From assembly GCF_003991355.1 (NCBI RefSeq), contig NZ_RCSU01000013.1, forward strand, positions 1-64,000: a stretch of 64,000 bases of DNA, read 5' to 3'. The notes under the pieces are model-generated. The model searched no databases. It was not told the origin of the DNA and was given only the letters and a program-made list of their open reading frames with translations. Shown here piece by piece: positions 26,880-36,245 of the stretch (position 1 is its first letter; each line of letters begins with the position of its first letter). A program made the translations under genes and the position numbers. The stretch is from Pseudoflavitalea rhizosphaerae (GTDB taxonomy: Bacteria; Bacteroidota; Bacteroidia; Chitinophagales; Chitinophagaceae).

Positions 26880-27515
26880 ATGAAAAAGACTAAAAATCAG
26901 TGTATGAAAAATTGCCTTTCGGCCTTATTGCTGTTCATTTCGGCATCGGTATTTGCTCAGGAGACAGTGGTAGAGAAATTCCAGAAGATCGTTACCGTTC
27001 AGCAGGCGCAACAATATATTGATGCCAATCCGCAACTAAAACCGGCACTTCTCAAATTGTCCGCCGGAAAGGATACCACCCTGATCGACAAAAGATTGCT
27101 TCGTCAGAAACAAGGCGATATCTTCTCCGTAGGCTATGTGACTTACAAAGTACTGGAAGCAAAAGAATCCATTCAGTTCCGCGCCAGCTATATCTTCCTG
27201 GATGGTGGTTCCCTCACTCCTTCTGAAGTTGAGTCCCTGAAAAAGGAAATCATGCAGAAGATCAATGCAGGTGAATCATGGGAAGCCCTCTCCGACAAAT
27301 ACACAATGGATGGCAACAAAACAAAAGGCGATACCGACTGGTTCTTTGGCGAATACAGTTTCCCCAAAGAGTTCCAGGATGCTGTGCAGAAACATAATAA
27401 AGGAGATGTATTCTTCCTCGATGTGGCTGATAAAGACTGGCACTATATCATCAAGAAGACTTACGACGATGATGTAAAAAAAGACATTACCGTTCTGCGC
27501 GCCAATGGCCGCTAA
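26880..27515 (+). CDS. Parvulin-type peptidyl-prolyl isomerase, secreted
   Basis: 211-aa exported protein. The signal peptide is within MKNCLSALLLFISASVFAQ, with a second possible start at 26904 directly in front of it. The C-terminal half (about residues 95-200) has the PpiC/parvulin pattern: FRASYIFLDG (in place of VSHILI), KINAGESWEALSDKYTMDGN, KGDTDWFFGEYSFPKEFQDA and GDVFFLDVADKDWHYIIK. It would assist folding of periplasmic or outer-membrane proteins. The family histidine at the start of the domain is replaced by S/Y context, so activity may be reduced. The 219-base gap upstream is divergent with the cysteine-synthase-family gene and holds nothing else I can identify. Confidence 0.78.
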   Translation: MKKTKNQCMKNCLSALLLFISASVFAQETVVEKFQKIVTVQQAQQYIDANPQLKPALLKLSAGKDTTLIDKRLLRQKQGDIFSVGYVTYKVLEAKESIQFRASYIFLDGGSLTPSEVESLKKEIMQKINAGESWEALSDKYTMDGNKTKGDTDWFFGEYSFPKEFQDAVQKHNKGDVFFLDVADKDWHYIIKKTYDDDVKKDITVLRANGR

Positions 27516-27555
27516 ATAAAGCGTGAAAATCCGGTGAAGACCAGCACAAGGAAAT

Positions 27556-27741
27556 ATGAATGCCATCATCACCACAGAGAACTTGTTATCGCCTTTCAAA
27601 TCCGCGCTGGGCGCAGATTATGAAAAGTACCAGCCGCACCGTCACCAGTTTGTTGATCGCTTCCTTCGTGGGCACCAGCACTTTCCTGGCTGGTGCACTT
27701 CGGATGCTGGAGCTGAAATTTTTTTCATGGAAGCAGTTTAG
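27556..27741 (+). pseudogene. Possible decayed gene start (N-terminal fragment)
   Basis: A reading frame of 61 codons begins after an AAGGA-like site (aaggaaatATG) with a natural-looking start, MNAIITTENLLSPFKSALGADYEKYQ, and then turns into Arg/His/Trp-rich sequence that does not look coding. From about 27630 another frame carries a hydrophobic stretch (TSLLIASFVGTSTFLAG) instead. This pattern suggests a gene 5' end that has been frameshifted and truncated, ending against the convergent gene at 27738. It could also be a chance reading frame. Confidence 0.3.
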
Positions 27742-28268
27742 ACTTTATTCCTCTCCTCCAGCAGTTTCAGCAAATCCGGCAATTTACAATTCAACGTATT
27801 GGTAGAGATAGCAATCGGCGAACCGTAATTACTCAGATTGTGCTGCATTCCCTTTTTCTTCAAAATATTTTTCTGGCTATCGATATAGAATTCCGGATTC
27901 TTCACAGCAATCACAAGGAATTGTTGTTTCATCACTTTCGCGATGGTGAAGTCTTCTATTTCCGCCCAGGGGATAAATCCTGCAGCCAGTCCTCCGGAAT
28001 TATCGATGATCCCATTTTCATTAATTACCAATCCAGGTTTTTTGTCTTTCAACTTGATCAGGTACATCAAACCCATGAACCCGAAAAAGACGATCCCGGA
28101 AACGGCAATACTGTATTTGATCATTGGACTGGATAGTATGCCCCTGCCGGAAGATGGAGCGGTTGTGAGCATCCAAATGGAAGCGGCAACAAATATCACA
28201 GAGCCGGCAAGACCTTTGATCAGTTTTCCTTTGCTCAGCGGTATCTCTACAATTTTGTTCGGATTCAT
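27738..28268 (-). CDS. Small two-helix membrane protein (STM3941-like), unknown function
   Basis: 176-aa protein. The order is a short N-terminus (EIPLSKGKLIKG), two transmembrane helices at about 18-36 and 50-70, then a cytoplasmic domain of about 100 residues containing LVINENGIIDNSGGL and IPWAEIEDFTIAKVMKQQFLVI, the pattern of PH-like STM3941-family proteins common in Bacteroidota. Function unknown. It is an isolated minus-strand gene. The next 156 bases to the serine hydrolase gene hold no feature I can support. Confidence 0.75.
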   Translation of the reverse strand: MNPNKIVEIPLSKGKLIKGLAGSVIFVAASIWMLTTAPSSGRGILSSPMIKYSIAVSGIVFFGFMGLMYLIKLKDKKPGLVINENGIIDNSGGLAAGFIPWAEIEDFTIAKVMKQQFLVIAVKNPEFYIDSQKNILKKKGMQHNLSNYGSPIAISTNTLNCKLPDLLKLLEERNKV

Positions 28269-28424
28269 ATTCAGGGAAAATAGACAAAACTTATGGAAGA
28301 AGGAAACCAGGCTTTTTTATTTCCTCTTCTACAACTTGCATCGCGCGTTCGCGGAGCGCCGGATTCCCCTTGTCCATTTTTTTTAGAAGGGCATGGCATT
28401 CCCGTAGGAACACATATGTAATAT

Positions 28425-30434
28425 CTATTCCTCCTTCCCTTCTACCAGTAACTGCCGCATTGCACTAATGAGCGGGTAGGCCGTATTGGCATTCGTAAAG
28501 ATCACATATCCCATTTTCAGATCTTTGTACACTTCAAACTGACAAAGGAAATCACCATTGTTCCCTCCATGACCGAATGATTTTCCATAAGGCGTTTCCC
28601 TTATCTCCAGGCTCATGCCCATGTAGGAAGGGTACCTGGGTTTGGGATCGCCCGGATCGAGTTTGAAATCGGAATGCTTTGTAAACATGGAATCATATGT
28701 GGCGGCGCTCAGACCTTTTTGCTCCAGCATGTACTGCATGAAACGGGTGAACACTTTTGCCTCGGTATGCATGGAATAAGCCATACCCGGAACTTCAGGC
28801 AATGGATTATATGTGGGAAGCATATCGTAGTGTCCATTCGATTTCACCTGCTTCAGTGAATCGTTGGCAGAAAAGAAAGTATGATACAATCCAACAGGGT
28901 CCAGCACTTCTTCCTTCAATACCTGTTCAACATTTTTCCCGGTGATCTTTTCCACTACTTTCTTTAAGTATTCAAATCCTTCTCCTGAATAATTGAAATC
29001 AGTGCCGGGTACAAAAAGCAGGTTCAGTTTTTTATCATCATTCATCCAGCGCCAGTTGGGAAATCCGGTGCGATGTGTTAGTACATGCTTTGCCGTTATG
29101 AGTTTATATCGATCATCATACGCAATATCCGGATATGGCAGGTATTCATACAGTGGTTTATTGAGATCGATCACACCACGCTCTGCCAGCCGTTGTACTA
29201 CAAATGCAAATACAGGCTTGGTAATGGAAGCCGCTTCGAACAAAGTATTGCCATCTACTTTTTCTTTGGTAATGGAATTCTTATAACCGTATGTTTTGTA
29301 GTATACCAGTTTCCCATCTTTGATCAATGCCATTGAAACACCCGGAATGCCATAATATGCCTGGTAGGTTTCTATAAAATGATCGATTGTTTTTGCAGAA
29401 GCATCGCTGAAGTTATGCAGGATGCCTTTTGCCGGGAGCAGGTCAGGTACCGGCGTACCGGGGATGATGATGGAAGGTACAATGTTCTCTTTGTTCGATA
29501 CCACGTTGATGGTTACCTGCTTATTCATTTTGGAGGCGTACAATTTTTCCCCACTATAGAAAAATGGCCTGATAAAATCCACTTTGTATTTACCTGCCGG
29601 CAGCTTGGCTTTGTAATTTCCATTGCTGTCGATGGCCGCAGCTACCCAGCATTTAGGGTTTTGAACAGCAGTAAGCATAATGCTTGCCGGCAAAGGAGTT
29701 GTCATTTCTCTGTCCCAGCTCAGCTTTCCTGAAACCTTCCCCAACTGGCTCAGGGAGGGCATGAGGATGATATCGCCCAGGCTTTTTGCATTCCGGTATT
29801 TGGAGTCTCCTTTGCCCCAGCTATGAATGGCGAAATTGCCGTTTGAATCTTTGTCGAATACCGCAAAGTCGAGACCGATGGATTTGCCAACTACCAGCTG
29901 ATCATCCAGCCGGATCTTCCATTCAATGAATCGCGTGTTACCTTTCCTGGAAGTGGCCACTTCCATGATTTCCCAGTTGGCAGTTTTGGCAAACGGATCG
30001 AATGCTGCATGATTGGTATTCCGCAATTTCCTGCTGTACATGAATCCCGCCACGCCCGATCCGAAACTCAGATGGCGTGCATCGAGCCCCAGTTCCAGGC
30101 AATCCTGCGTATTGTACGCAACGTTTGCAGATGTATCTTCAATAAAATCATTATCGGTGATGGTAAAAGCCAGGTATAAGGATTTTTCCTCAGCCCGGTA
30201 TCCCACATTAAAATAACCTGAAAAATCTTCCGCATTCAGGGGCTTTCCGGACAGCACTGTTTTGATATGATATTTGGTGGCGGAAATTGGCCAGTCTGAA
30301 AGATTGCCATCAACAGTGATCCTGCCAAGCGGATATGCATGCGCTATTTCACCATTATGCGCCAGGAGGGAATTGGCTGACAGGAAGGACAGTATCAGGA
30401 TGCAAAAGGTTTTGCCCACAGTATACATATTCAT
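28425..30434 (-). CDS. CBM9-like domain fused to a beta-lactamase-fold serine hydrolase
   Basis: 669-aa exported protein. A signal peptide (residues 1-25) is followed by a family-9 carbohydrate-binding-like domain at about 35-225 (ITVDGNLSDWPISATKY; EWKIRLDDQL), a carboxypeptidase-regulatory-like linker domain at about 230-320 (KYKVDFIRPFF), and a class C beta-lactamase/D-alanyl-D-alanine peptidase-type hydrolase at about 345-660. The nucleophile motif is SITK (S403, K406), the second motif appears as YSG (482-484) and the third as HGGNNG. Members of this fold act as esterases, peptidases or amidases. The sugar-binding module suggests surface glycan or peptidoglycan targeting. It is divergent from the next ECF sigma gene with a 148-base gap. 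The exact reaction is not predictable. Confidence 0.83.
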   Translation of the reverse strand: MNMYTVGKTFCILILSFLSANSLLAHNGEIAHAYPLGRITVDGNLSDWPISATKYHIKTVLSGKPLNAEDFSGYFNVGYRAEEKSLYLAFTITDNDFIEDTSANVAYNTQDCLELGLDARHLSFGSGVAGFMYSRKLRNTNHAAFDPFAKTANWEIMEVATSRKGNTRFIEWKIRLDDQLVVGKSIGLDFAVFDKDSNGNFAIHSWGKGDSKYRNAKSLGDIILMPSLSQLGKVSGKLSWDREMTTPLPASIMLTAVQNPKCWVAAAIDSNGNYKAKLPAGKYKVDFIRPFFYSGEKLYASKMNKQVTINVVSNKENIVPSIIIPGTPVPDLLPAKGILHNFSDASAKTIDHFIETYQAYYGIPGVSMALIKDGKLVYYKTYGYKNSITKEKVDGNTLFEAASITKPVFAFVVQRLAERGVIDLNKPLYEYLPYPDIAYDDRYKLITAKHVLTHRTGFPNWRWMNDDKKLNLLFVPGTDFNYSGEGFEYLKKVVEKITGKNVEQVLKEEVLDPVGLYHTFFSANDSLKQVKSNGHYDMLPTYNPLPEVPGMAYSMHTEAKVFTRFMQYMLEQKGLSAATYDSMFTKHSDFKLDPGDPKPRYPSYMGMSLEIRETPYGKSFGHGGNNGDFLCQFEVYKDLKMGYVIFTNANTAYPLISAMRQLLVEGKEE

Positions 30435-30582
30435 AGTGGAAGGTTTGATTTGTGCTCGTATTGACGTTTATAAAAATAAAGATGTTACAATCTTCCGCAA
30501 AATGATACTTTCCATTACAGGATAAAGAAATGTCCGCTAAGCCTAATATCCTTAATTTTATAAATATTACTAAGACGAACTA

Positions 30583-31173
30583 TTGGCGGCTGATCCAACA
30601 TACGATGAAAACGAACTGCTTCAGGCTGTAGTGAAAGGTTACGAGACAGCGTTCCGCGAGCTCATGAGCAGGTACTGGGATAAGATGTACAGTAATATAT
30701 TGTACCACTGTAAACAGCAGGAACTGGCGGAAGAACTGACGCAGGACCTCTTTGTAACCGTATGGCAGAAAAGAGAACAGCTTCCGCAGATCAGGCAGTT
30801 TGATGCCTGGCTCTTTGCCATCGCTAAAAACCTGGTGCTGGGAGCCTTCCGTAAGAAAGTATTACCCCTTCTCGATACCGGTACATTCGATCCTTTGTTC
30901 CAGGATGATGGCCTTACAGGCATTGATCTCCTGGAACTCAAAGAACTCCATGCCGTTCTCAACAATGAAATTGCGCAACTTCCTCCCCAACTGCAACGCG
31001 CCTTTACGTTACACCGCATCCAGGGACTATCGCACGAGGAAGTAGCTGCACAAATGAATATTTCCAGGTTCAGCTCTCAAACCTATGTTGCCCGCGCTAC
31101 CATCATGCTGCGAACTGCCCTATCGAAATACAGTGGCAAAGCAGGTTTCAGCTTTTTCCTGCTTTTTCTGTAA
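30583..31173 (+). CDS. ECF-type RNA polymerase sigma-70 factor
   Basis: 196-aa ECF sigma factor. Region 2 lies at about residues 20-90 (QELAEELTQDLFVTVWQKREQL; FDAWLFAIAKNLVL) and region 4 at about 128-180 (LPPQLQRAFTLHRIQGLSHEEVA). The hydrophobic C-terminus (FSFFLLFL) is typical. TTG at 30583 is the only usable start: an in-frame stop lies at 30571-30573 and no ATG or GTG occurs before the conserved DENELLQ. It heads a cassette with FecR, SusC, SusD, an ABC ATPase and a permease/GldG protein, all on the plus strand, which it presumably activates. Confidence 0.9.
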   Translation: MAADPTYDENELLQAVVKGYETAFRELMSRYWDKMYSNILYHCKQQELAEELTQDLFVTVWQKREQLPQIRQFDAWLFAIAKNLVLGAFRKKVLPLLDTGTFDPLFQDDGLTGIDLLELKELHAVLNNEIAQLPPQLQRAFTLHRIQGLSHEEVAAQMNISRFSSQTYVARATIMLRTALSKYSGKAGFSFFLLFL

Positions 31174-31257
31174 AAAATCTCTCCGGCAACGTATTAACCC
31201 TTCCCTTTTCTGTATCTCTATAGGTTCAGCGCATCACAAGCGCCAACATAAACCACT

Positions 31258-32442
31258 ATGGAAAACGAAAAACTGGCCATATTATGGGAACAATATCTTT
31301 CAGGAAGGATGAGCAGGGCCGAGAGGACTGAGCTCCGCACGCTGCTGGAAGATGCTAACAACCAGGACCTGCTGGAGATCCTGCTGAACCAATCGATGGA
31401 CAATCCTGATATTCCGCTGCAAAAAGATGGAAAAAAGGACAAACATATCATTCAGGTGCTGGATGCGGTCCGCCCCAGCACCACCCCAACCCTGAACCAG
31501 CCTCAAATCCGCACCAGGAGCTGGTTTCGTTACGCAGCTGCCGCAACACTGGTACTGTGCGCCGGCGCGTACTTCCTGTTCAGGCCAACCGGTAAGGATA
31601 TGAAAACAGAACAGACAACTGTTGCTGTTCACAATATCCAGCCGGGCGGCGACAGGGCCATGCTAACCCTGGCGGACGGTTCCGTGATCCTGCTGGACAG
31701 CGCCGGCAATGGTTCCATTGCCCTGCAGGGCAATACCCAGATCATGAAACAGGCAGATGGAAGGATCGTGTATGGCTCCGGTAATTCAACAAGCGCCGCA
31801 AGTATGACGAACACCATGCGTACGCCAATCGGAGGAAAATACCAGCTCGTTCTGCCGGATGGCACAAAGGTCTGGTTGAATGCAGCCAGCTCCATCACCT
31901 TCCCTGTGGCATTTCCGCAAAAGGAGCGCAGCGTAACAATCAGCGGTGAGGCTTATTTTGAAGTGGCCCAGGATAAATCAAGGCCCTTCTCCGTCACAGG
32001 TGGTAACGCCAATGTACAGGTGCTCGGCACACATTTCAATGTAAATGCTTATCAAGATGAAGAAAAACTGAAAGTGACCCTGTTGAATGGCAGTGTGAAA
32101 GTATTGAACATTCAATCGAAACAAGCCACCATCCTGGTTCCCGGCCAACAGGCACAACTTGGTGCAACGCAAATCTCATCAAGTGGAAATATCGACATGA
32201 ACAAAGTGATGGCCTGGAAGAACGACCTTTTCAATTTTGAAGATGTGAGCCTGGATGAAGCCATGAGGCAGATCAGCCGCTGGTACGGAGTGAAAGTGAT
32301 CTATGAACAAGGCATCCCAAAAACACAACTCTGGGGTAAGATGAGCAGGAATACCAGCTTCGAACGCGTATTGAGAAACCTGAAAGATATAGGTGTGAAT
32401 TACAGACTCACAGAAAAAAAGGAGCTGATCATTTTACCATAA
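31258..32442 (+). CDS. FecR-family anti-sigma factor
   Basis: 394-aa single-pass membrane regulator. The cytoplasmic helical part carries EQYLSGRMSRAERTELRTLL, the transmembrane helix is at about 84-104 (YAAAATLVLCAGAYFLF), the periplasmic FecR domain contains KYQLVLPDGTKVWLNAASSI and SGEAYFEVAQDKSRPF, and a C-terminal DUF4974 domain contains DLFNFEDVSLDEAMRQISRW. It should receive the signal from the STN domain of the SusC downstream and pass it to the ECF sigma upstream. The gap to the sigma gene is 84 bases. Confidence 0.9.
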   Translation: MENEKLAILWEQYLSGRMSRAERTELRTLLEDANNQDLLEILLNQSMDNPDIPLQKDGKKDKHIIQVLDAVRPSTTPTLNQPQIRTRSWFRYAAAATLVLCAGAYFLFRPTGKDMKTEQTTVAVHNIQPGGDRAMLTLADGSVILLDSAGNGSIALQGNTQIMKQADGRIVYGSGNSTSAASMTNTMRTPIGGKYQLVLPDGTKVWLNAASSITFPVAFPQKERSVTISGEAYFEVAQDKSRPFSVTGGNANVQVLGTHFNVNAYQDEEKLKVTLLNGSVKVLNIQSKQATILVPGQQAQLGATQISSSGNIDMNKVMAWKNDLFNFEDVSLDEAMRQISRWYGVKVIYEQGIPKTQLWGKMSRNTSFERVLRNLKDIGVNYRLTEKKELIILP

Positions 32443-32505
32443 CCTTATCCACAGCATTTAAAGAAAAGCGAAAGCCGGGAAATATTTAAACATGCTAAAC
32501 GAAAA

Positions 32506-32533
32506 CCGGATTCTGCGGGCAGGCAGAACCCGG
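32506..32533 (+). other. Hairpin between fecR and susC
   Basis: An 11-bp stem with one mismatch is seen: CCGGATTCTGC (32506-32516), 6-base loop, GCAGAACCCGG (32523-32533). It sits in the 115-160 base gap between the anti-sigma gene and susC. There is no T-tract, so it is more likely to be an RNA-processing, stabilising or attenuating structure than a plain terminator. Confidence 0.45.
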
Positions 32534-32601
32534 CGAAGTCTAGTAATGTAAAAGTCGTGTTGCTTAACGATTATTTTTTACAACCTAAACCAGTGCAATT
32601 T

Positions 32602-35600
32602 ATGCAAAAAACTGTTTATGGGCGCCGGTCCGTTTATGCGAGGCCCCGGCACCTGGACCAACTGCTGATATTGGTGCGAACGCTTTTTTACAGGCTGCAT
32701 CCATCCACCAGCAGGCCATTTATGTTAGCGATGAAATTAACTATCGTATTTCTGACTGCCGCTTTTCTTCAGGTTCATGCAAACGCCGTATCGCAATCCG
32801 TTACGATCTCGGGAAAGAACCTGTCCCTGAAGAAAGTTTTCTCCATCATCGAGCAACAGACCGGTTATGTGGTGCTTGCCAACAAGAAAGACCTGGAAGC
32901 AACCAAACCTGTAACACTTTCCGTCTTCGATTTGCCATTGCAACACCTGTTAAACCTTGTGTTGAAAGATCAACCGGTTAATTACAGGTTCGATGGAACC
33001 ACCATCGTCCTTAGCAGAAAAAAAGAAAACAATCCCCTGCCCGGCCAGTTGAACGTTTACCAGACTGGCACTTCGGTAGACGGAAGTGTATATGATGCAG
33101 ACGGACACCCCGTGCAGGGCGCATCTGTGAGAATTCTTCCCCTCGATAAAGGAATGATCACCACCCAGTATGGAATCTTCTCCATACTCAATGTGCCCGC
33201 TGGTACTTATACGCTCGAAGTATCATTTGTTGGATGCGACGTTCACCGCCAGAAAATAACTGTTCCCCCCAATGGCATTTACCGGGTTGGCAGGATCGTG
33301 CTGAAGCGCATCAATACCAGCATGGATGCAGTAGAAGTAGTGGTAACAGGTTATCAAACCCTTCCGAAAGATCGCGCCACCGGCTCTTTCAGCACTGTAA
33401 GCAGTGAGATCCTCAGCACAAGGGTGGAACCCGGCCTGATGACCAGGCTCGAAGGTTTGGTACCGGGCCTTTTCTCCAAACCAAATGGACAGATCAATAT
33501 CCGTGGCCTGGCCACCCTCTATGGAGAAACACAACCTCTGATTGTGGTAGACGGCTATCCCTATGAAGGCAATATCAATTACCTGAATCCAGATGACATT
33601 TTAAGTGTTAACGTTTTAAAGGATGCGGCAGCCGCCTCCATCTATGGCACCCGCGCCGCCAATGGCGTGATTGTGATCACCACCAGGCTGGGCAGCGCCA
33701 GGCAAACTCGCATCAATTACAACAGCACTTTGTTCATCACACCCAAACCAGACGCATCTTACCTGCAATTGATGAACAGTGGTGAAATTGTTGATCATCA
33801 GCGTGACCTCTTCAATAAATTCCACACTCCTTACAACCCTACTTTGCTCAGGTATGCCATGCCGAAAGTAACGGAAGCACTGTACCAGTTTGAGCAGGGA
33901 GAGATCACACAGGCCGAACTGGATGTTACACTGAATGCATTGAAAGGCCGTAATGGTCTCTCCCAGATTGAGGATATGATGATGCAAAGCAAACTCACAC
34001 ACAAACACAGTCTTTCCGTTTCCGGCGGTAACGACAGGAATCAGTACAGCCTCAACCTGAACTATATCGGTGACCGCGCCTATACCATCAAAACCAATTC
34101 AGAAAATATCAATATCAGCCTGAATAACAAAGCGCAGATCTTTAGCTGGCTCAGTGCTGATGCGGGTGTCTTCGTGAACTTCACAGAGAATAAAAGCGCT
34201 GCTGTTTCCGCTACCGGCCTCTACCGGAACATGCCTTATGAGATCCTGAAAGATAAAAATGGTAATTATGTTCCCTGGAATTACCTGAAATCACAATCAG
34301 AGATCGAACGCCTGAAAGATCTTGGCCTCCTTGATGAAACTTATAACCCATTGCAGGAATTGGGACGCTATGATATCCGAAGTAATTCCAACTATGCCAG
34401 GGTACAGGGCGGTTTCAATGTCAGGTTCAGCAAGGCGCTCAACCTCGAAGTAAAATACCAGACAGAACGCGGTAGTGGGTTCTCCAAGAACTATGCAGGT
34501 CCTGATTCCTGGAGAACCGCCAATATGATCAACAACGCTACCCAAATTGTCAATGGCGAGATCATCAAGAATATCCCCGATGGCGGACAAATCAATGAAA
34601 CCAGAAGCAGCAGCAGGTCTTATACCGCAAGAGCACAATTGAACTTTGATAAGAAGTTCGGACGCGATCACCAGTTGACCGCTATTGCAGGTACTGAAAG
34701 AAGGGCCATCGTAAATGCTTACACTTCCGTACACAGGTTGGGCTATAACGATAACAACCAGGTTTTCCTGCCCGTTGATTACAATATCATTGCCAATCTG
34801 ACCAATACACAATCCATTGAAGGAACTTATAATTACAGGTATAACGACAATAATGATTTCAACGAAGATGAAAACCGTTATACCTCCTTCTATGGCAATG
34901 CCGGTTATAACCTTAAAGGGAAATACAACCTCTCCGGAAGCATTCGTGTAGATGATTCTAATCTCTGGGGTACAGATCCCCGTTACAGACACCTGCCCAA
35001 CTGGTCAGTTGGCGCAAGCTGGCGCATTTCCAAAGAAAATTTCATGGACAGGCTCATCTGGTTAAACAACCTCAATATCCGCACTACCTACGGAACAGGC
35101 GGTAATGTTGCCAGAAACTCAGGCCCCTACCTCATTGCTTCCTCAGGCTATTTTTATGAAACGGATAACATCGCCACCAATATCATTCAGCCACCCAATA
35201 GCATGCTGAGATGGGAAAAGACCACCACCACCAACTTTGGACTGGATTATGCCATCCTCAATAACAGGATCTCCGGCTCTTTCGACTACTACATCAGGAA
35301 GACCACCGACCTCCTGGGAGAAAAACCTGTTGACCCAACCAATGGTTTCCAAACTGCACTGATCAATTATGGAAGTCTTTCCAACAAAGGTTTTGAGATT
35401 GCACTGAACACTGTTAATATAGATCAGAAAGATTTCAGCTGGAACAGCCGCCTATCTTTTTCGCACAACAAGAATAAGATGACGGAAATAGCCGCATCCT
35501 CAGAAACTATCTATGGGTATGTGAACGGATTCGGAACCAACAGGAAGGGTTATGCGATGAACGCCCTGTTCAATTTCCGTTCCGCCGGCCTCGATCCCAC

Positions 35601-36234
35601 CAACGGTACACCAATGGTATATGATAAAGATGGGAATATTGTGAAGAACTACGACCAAACCGGCGCCATCGTTGCCAATATGATGGACGTGAATGGACTG
35701 GTGTATGCAGGCACCATGGACCCTACCTATACAGTAGGCTTCATGAATTCCATCCGCTTCAAAAAATTCACACTGACCATGATGATCATCGCCAATGGAG
35801 GTAATGTGTTCCGCGATGCCATCCCTTCCTTGAATAATGATTTCAGGGTGAGCAGAAACCAGGACAGAAGAGTGCTGAACTATTGGAAAAAACCAGGTGA
35901 CGAAAGCCTAAAAGACGTACAACCCGCACCGGATCTCAAGAATACCGGCGGCGTGTACCTCGACTATATCTGGTTCTCTACAGACGCCAATACCATGAAG
36001 GCTGATTATGTGAAGGTGAGAAATATCGGACTGAATTACGACTTCGCCTCTCATATCAACAGGTTTGTTAAGATCAATGCAGCCAAAGTGCTGTTCCAGG
36101 TCCAAAACCCATTCAGTTGGTTCAGTAATGACCGTAACCTCGACCCCGAAGCTTATTCAGTAAGCACCAATGGCGCATCCCGCACTTTACCCGTGATGCC
36201 TATGTATATGTTCGGTCTTAACCTCACCTTCTAA
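32602..36234 (+). CDS. SusC/RagA-family TonB-dependent transporter with STN domain
   Basis: About 1210 aa. ATG 32602 gives the N-terminus usual in Chitinophagaceae SusC proteins: a charged leader (MQKTVYGRRSVYARPRH) before a signal helix (MKLTIVFLTAAFLQVHANA). A longer frame opens at GTG 32557. Next come an STN domain (SLKKVFSIIEQQTGYVVLAN; LNLVLKDQPVNYRF), a carboxypeptidase-regulatory-like domain (GSVYDADGHPVQGASVRIL), a plug with VVVTGYQTLPKDRATGSF and IYGTRAANGVIVITT, and a barrel ending FGLNLTF. The TonB-plug motif GYQTLPKDRATGSF differs from the GYGT.KK form and marks a distinct SusC clade. The cassette's ABC transporter genes follow. Confidence 0.92.
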   Translation: MQKTVYGRRSVYARPRHLDQLLILVRTLFYRLHPSTSRPFMLAMKLTIVFLTAAFLQVHANAVSQSVTISGKNLSLKKVFSIIEQQTGYVVLANKKDLEATKPVTLSVFDLPLQHLLNLVLKDQPVNYRFDGTTIVLSRKKENNPLPGQLNVYQTGTSVDGSVYDADGHPVQGASVRILPLDKGMITTQYGIFSILNVPAGTYTLEVSFVGCDVHRQKITVPPNGIYRVGRIVLKRINTSMDAVEVVVTGYQTLPKDRATGSFSTVSSEILSTRVEPGLMTRLEGLVPGLFSKPNGQINIRGLATLYGETQPLIVVDGYPYEGNINYLNPDDILSVNVLKDAAAASIYGTRAANGVIVITTRLGSARQTRINYNSTLFITPKPDASYLQLMNSGEIVDHQRDLFNKFHTPYNPTLLRYAMPKVTEALYQFEQGEITQAELDVTLNALKGRNGLSQIEDMMMQSKLTHKHSLSVSGGNDRNQYSLNLNYIGDRAYTIKTNSENINISLNNKAQIFSWLSADAGVFVNFTENKSAAVSATGLYRNMPYEILKDKNGNYVPWNYLKSQSEIERLKDLGLLDETYNPLQELGRYDIRSNSNYARVQGGFNVRFSKALNLEVKYQTERGSGFSKNYAGPDSWRTANMINNATQIVNGEIIKNIPDGGQINETRSSSRSYTARAQLNFDKKFGRDHQLTAIAGTERRAIVNAYTSVHRLGYNDNNQVFLPVDYNIIANLTNTQSIEGTYNYRYNDNNDFNEDENRYTSFYGNAGYNLKGKYNLSGSIRVDDSNLWGTDPRYRHLPNWSVGASWRISKENFMDRLIWLNNLNIRTTYGTGGNVARNSGPYLIASSGYFYETDNIATNIIQPPNSMLRWEKTTTTNFGLDYAILNNRISGSFDYYIRKTTDLLGEKPVDPTNGFQTALINYGSLSNKGFEIALNTVNIDQKDFSWNSRLSFSHNKNKMTEIAASSETIYGYVNGFGTNRKGYAMNALFNFRSAGLDPTNGTPMVYDKDGNIVKNYDQTGAIVANMMDVNGLVYAGTMDPTYTVGFMNSIRFKKFTLTMMIIANGGNVFRDAIPSLNNDFRVSRNQDRRVLNYWKKPGDESLKDVQPAPDLKNTGGVYLDYIWFSTDANTMKADYVKVRNIGLNYDFASHINRFVKINAAKVLFQVQNPFSWFSNDRNLDPEAYSVSTNGASRTLPVMPMYMFGLNLTF

Positions 36235-36245
36235 ATTGAGAAAAA

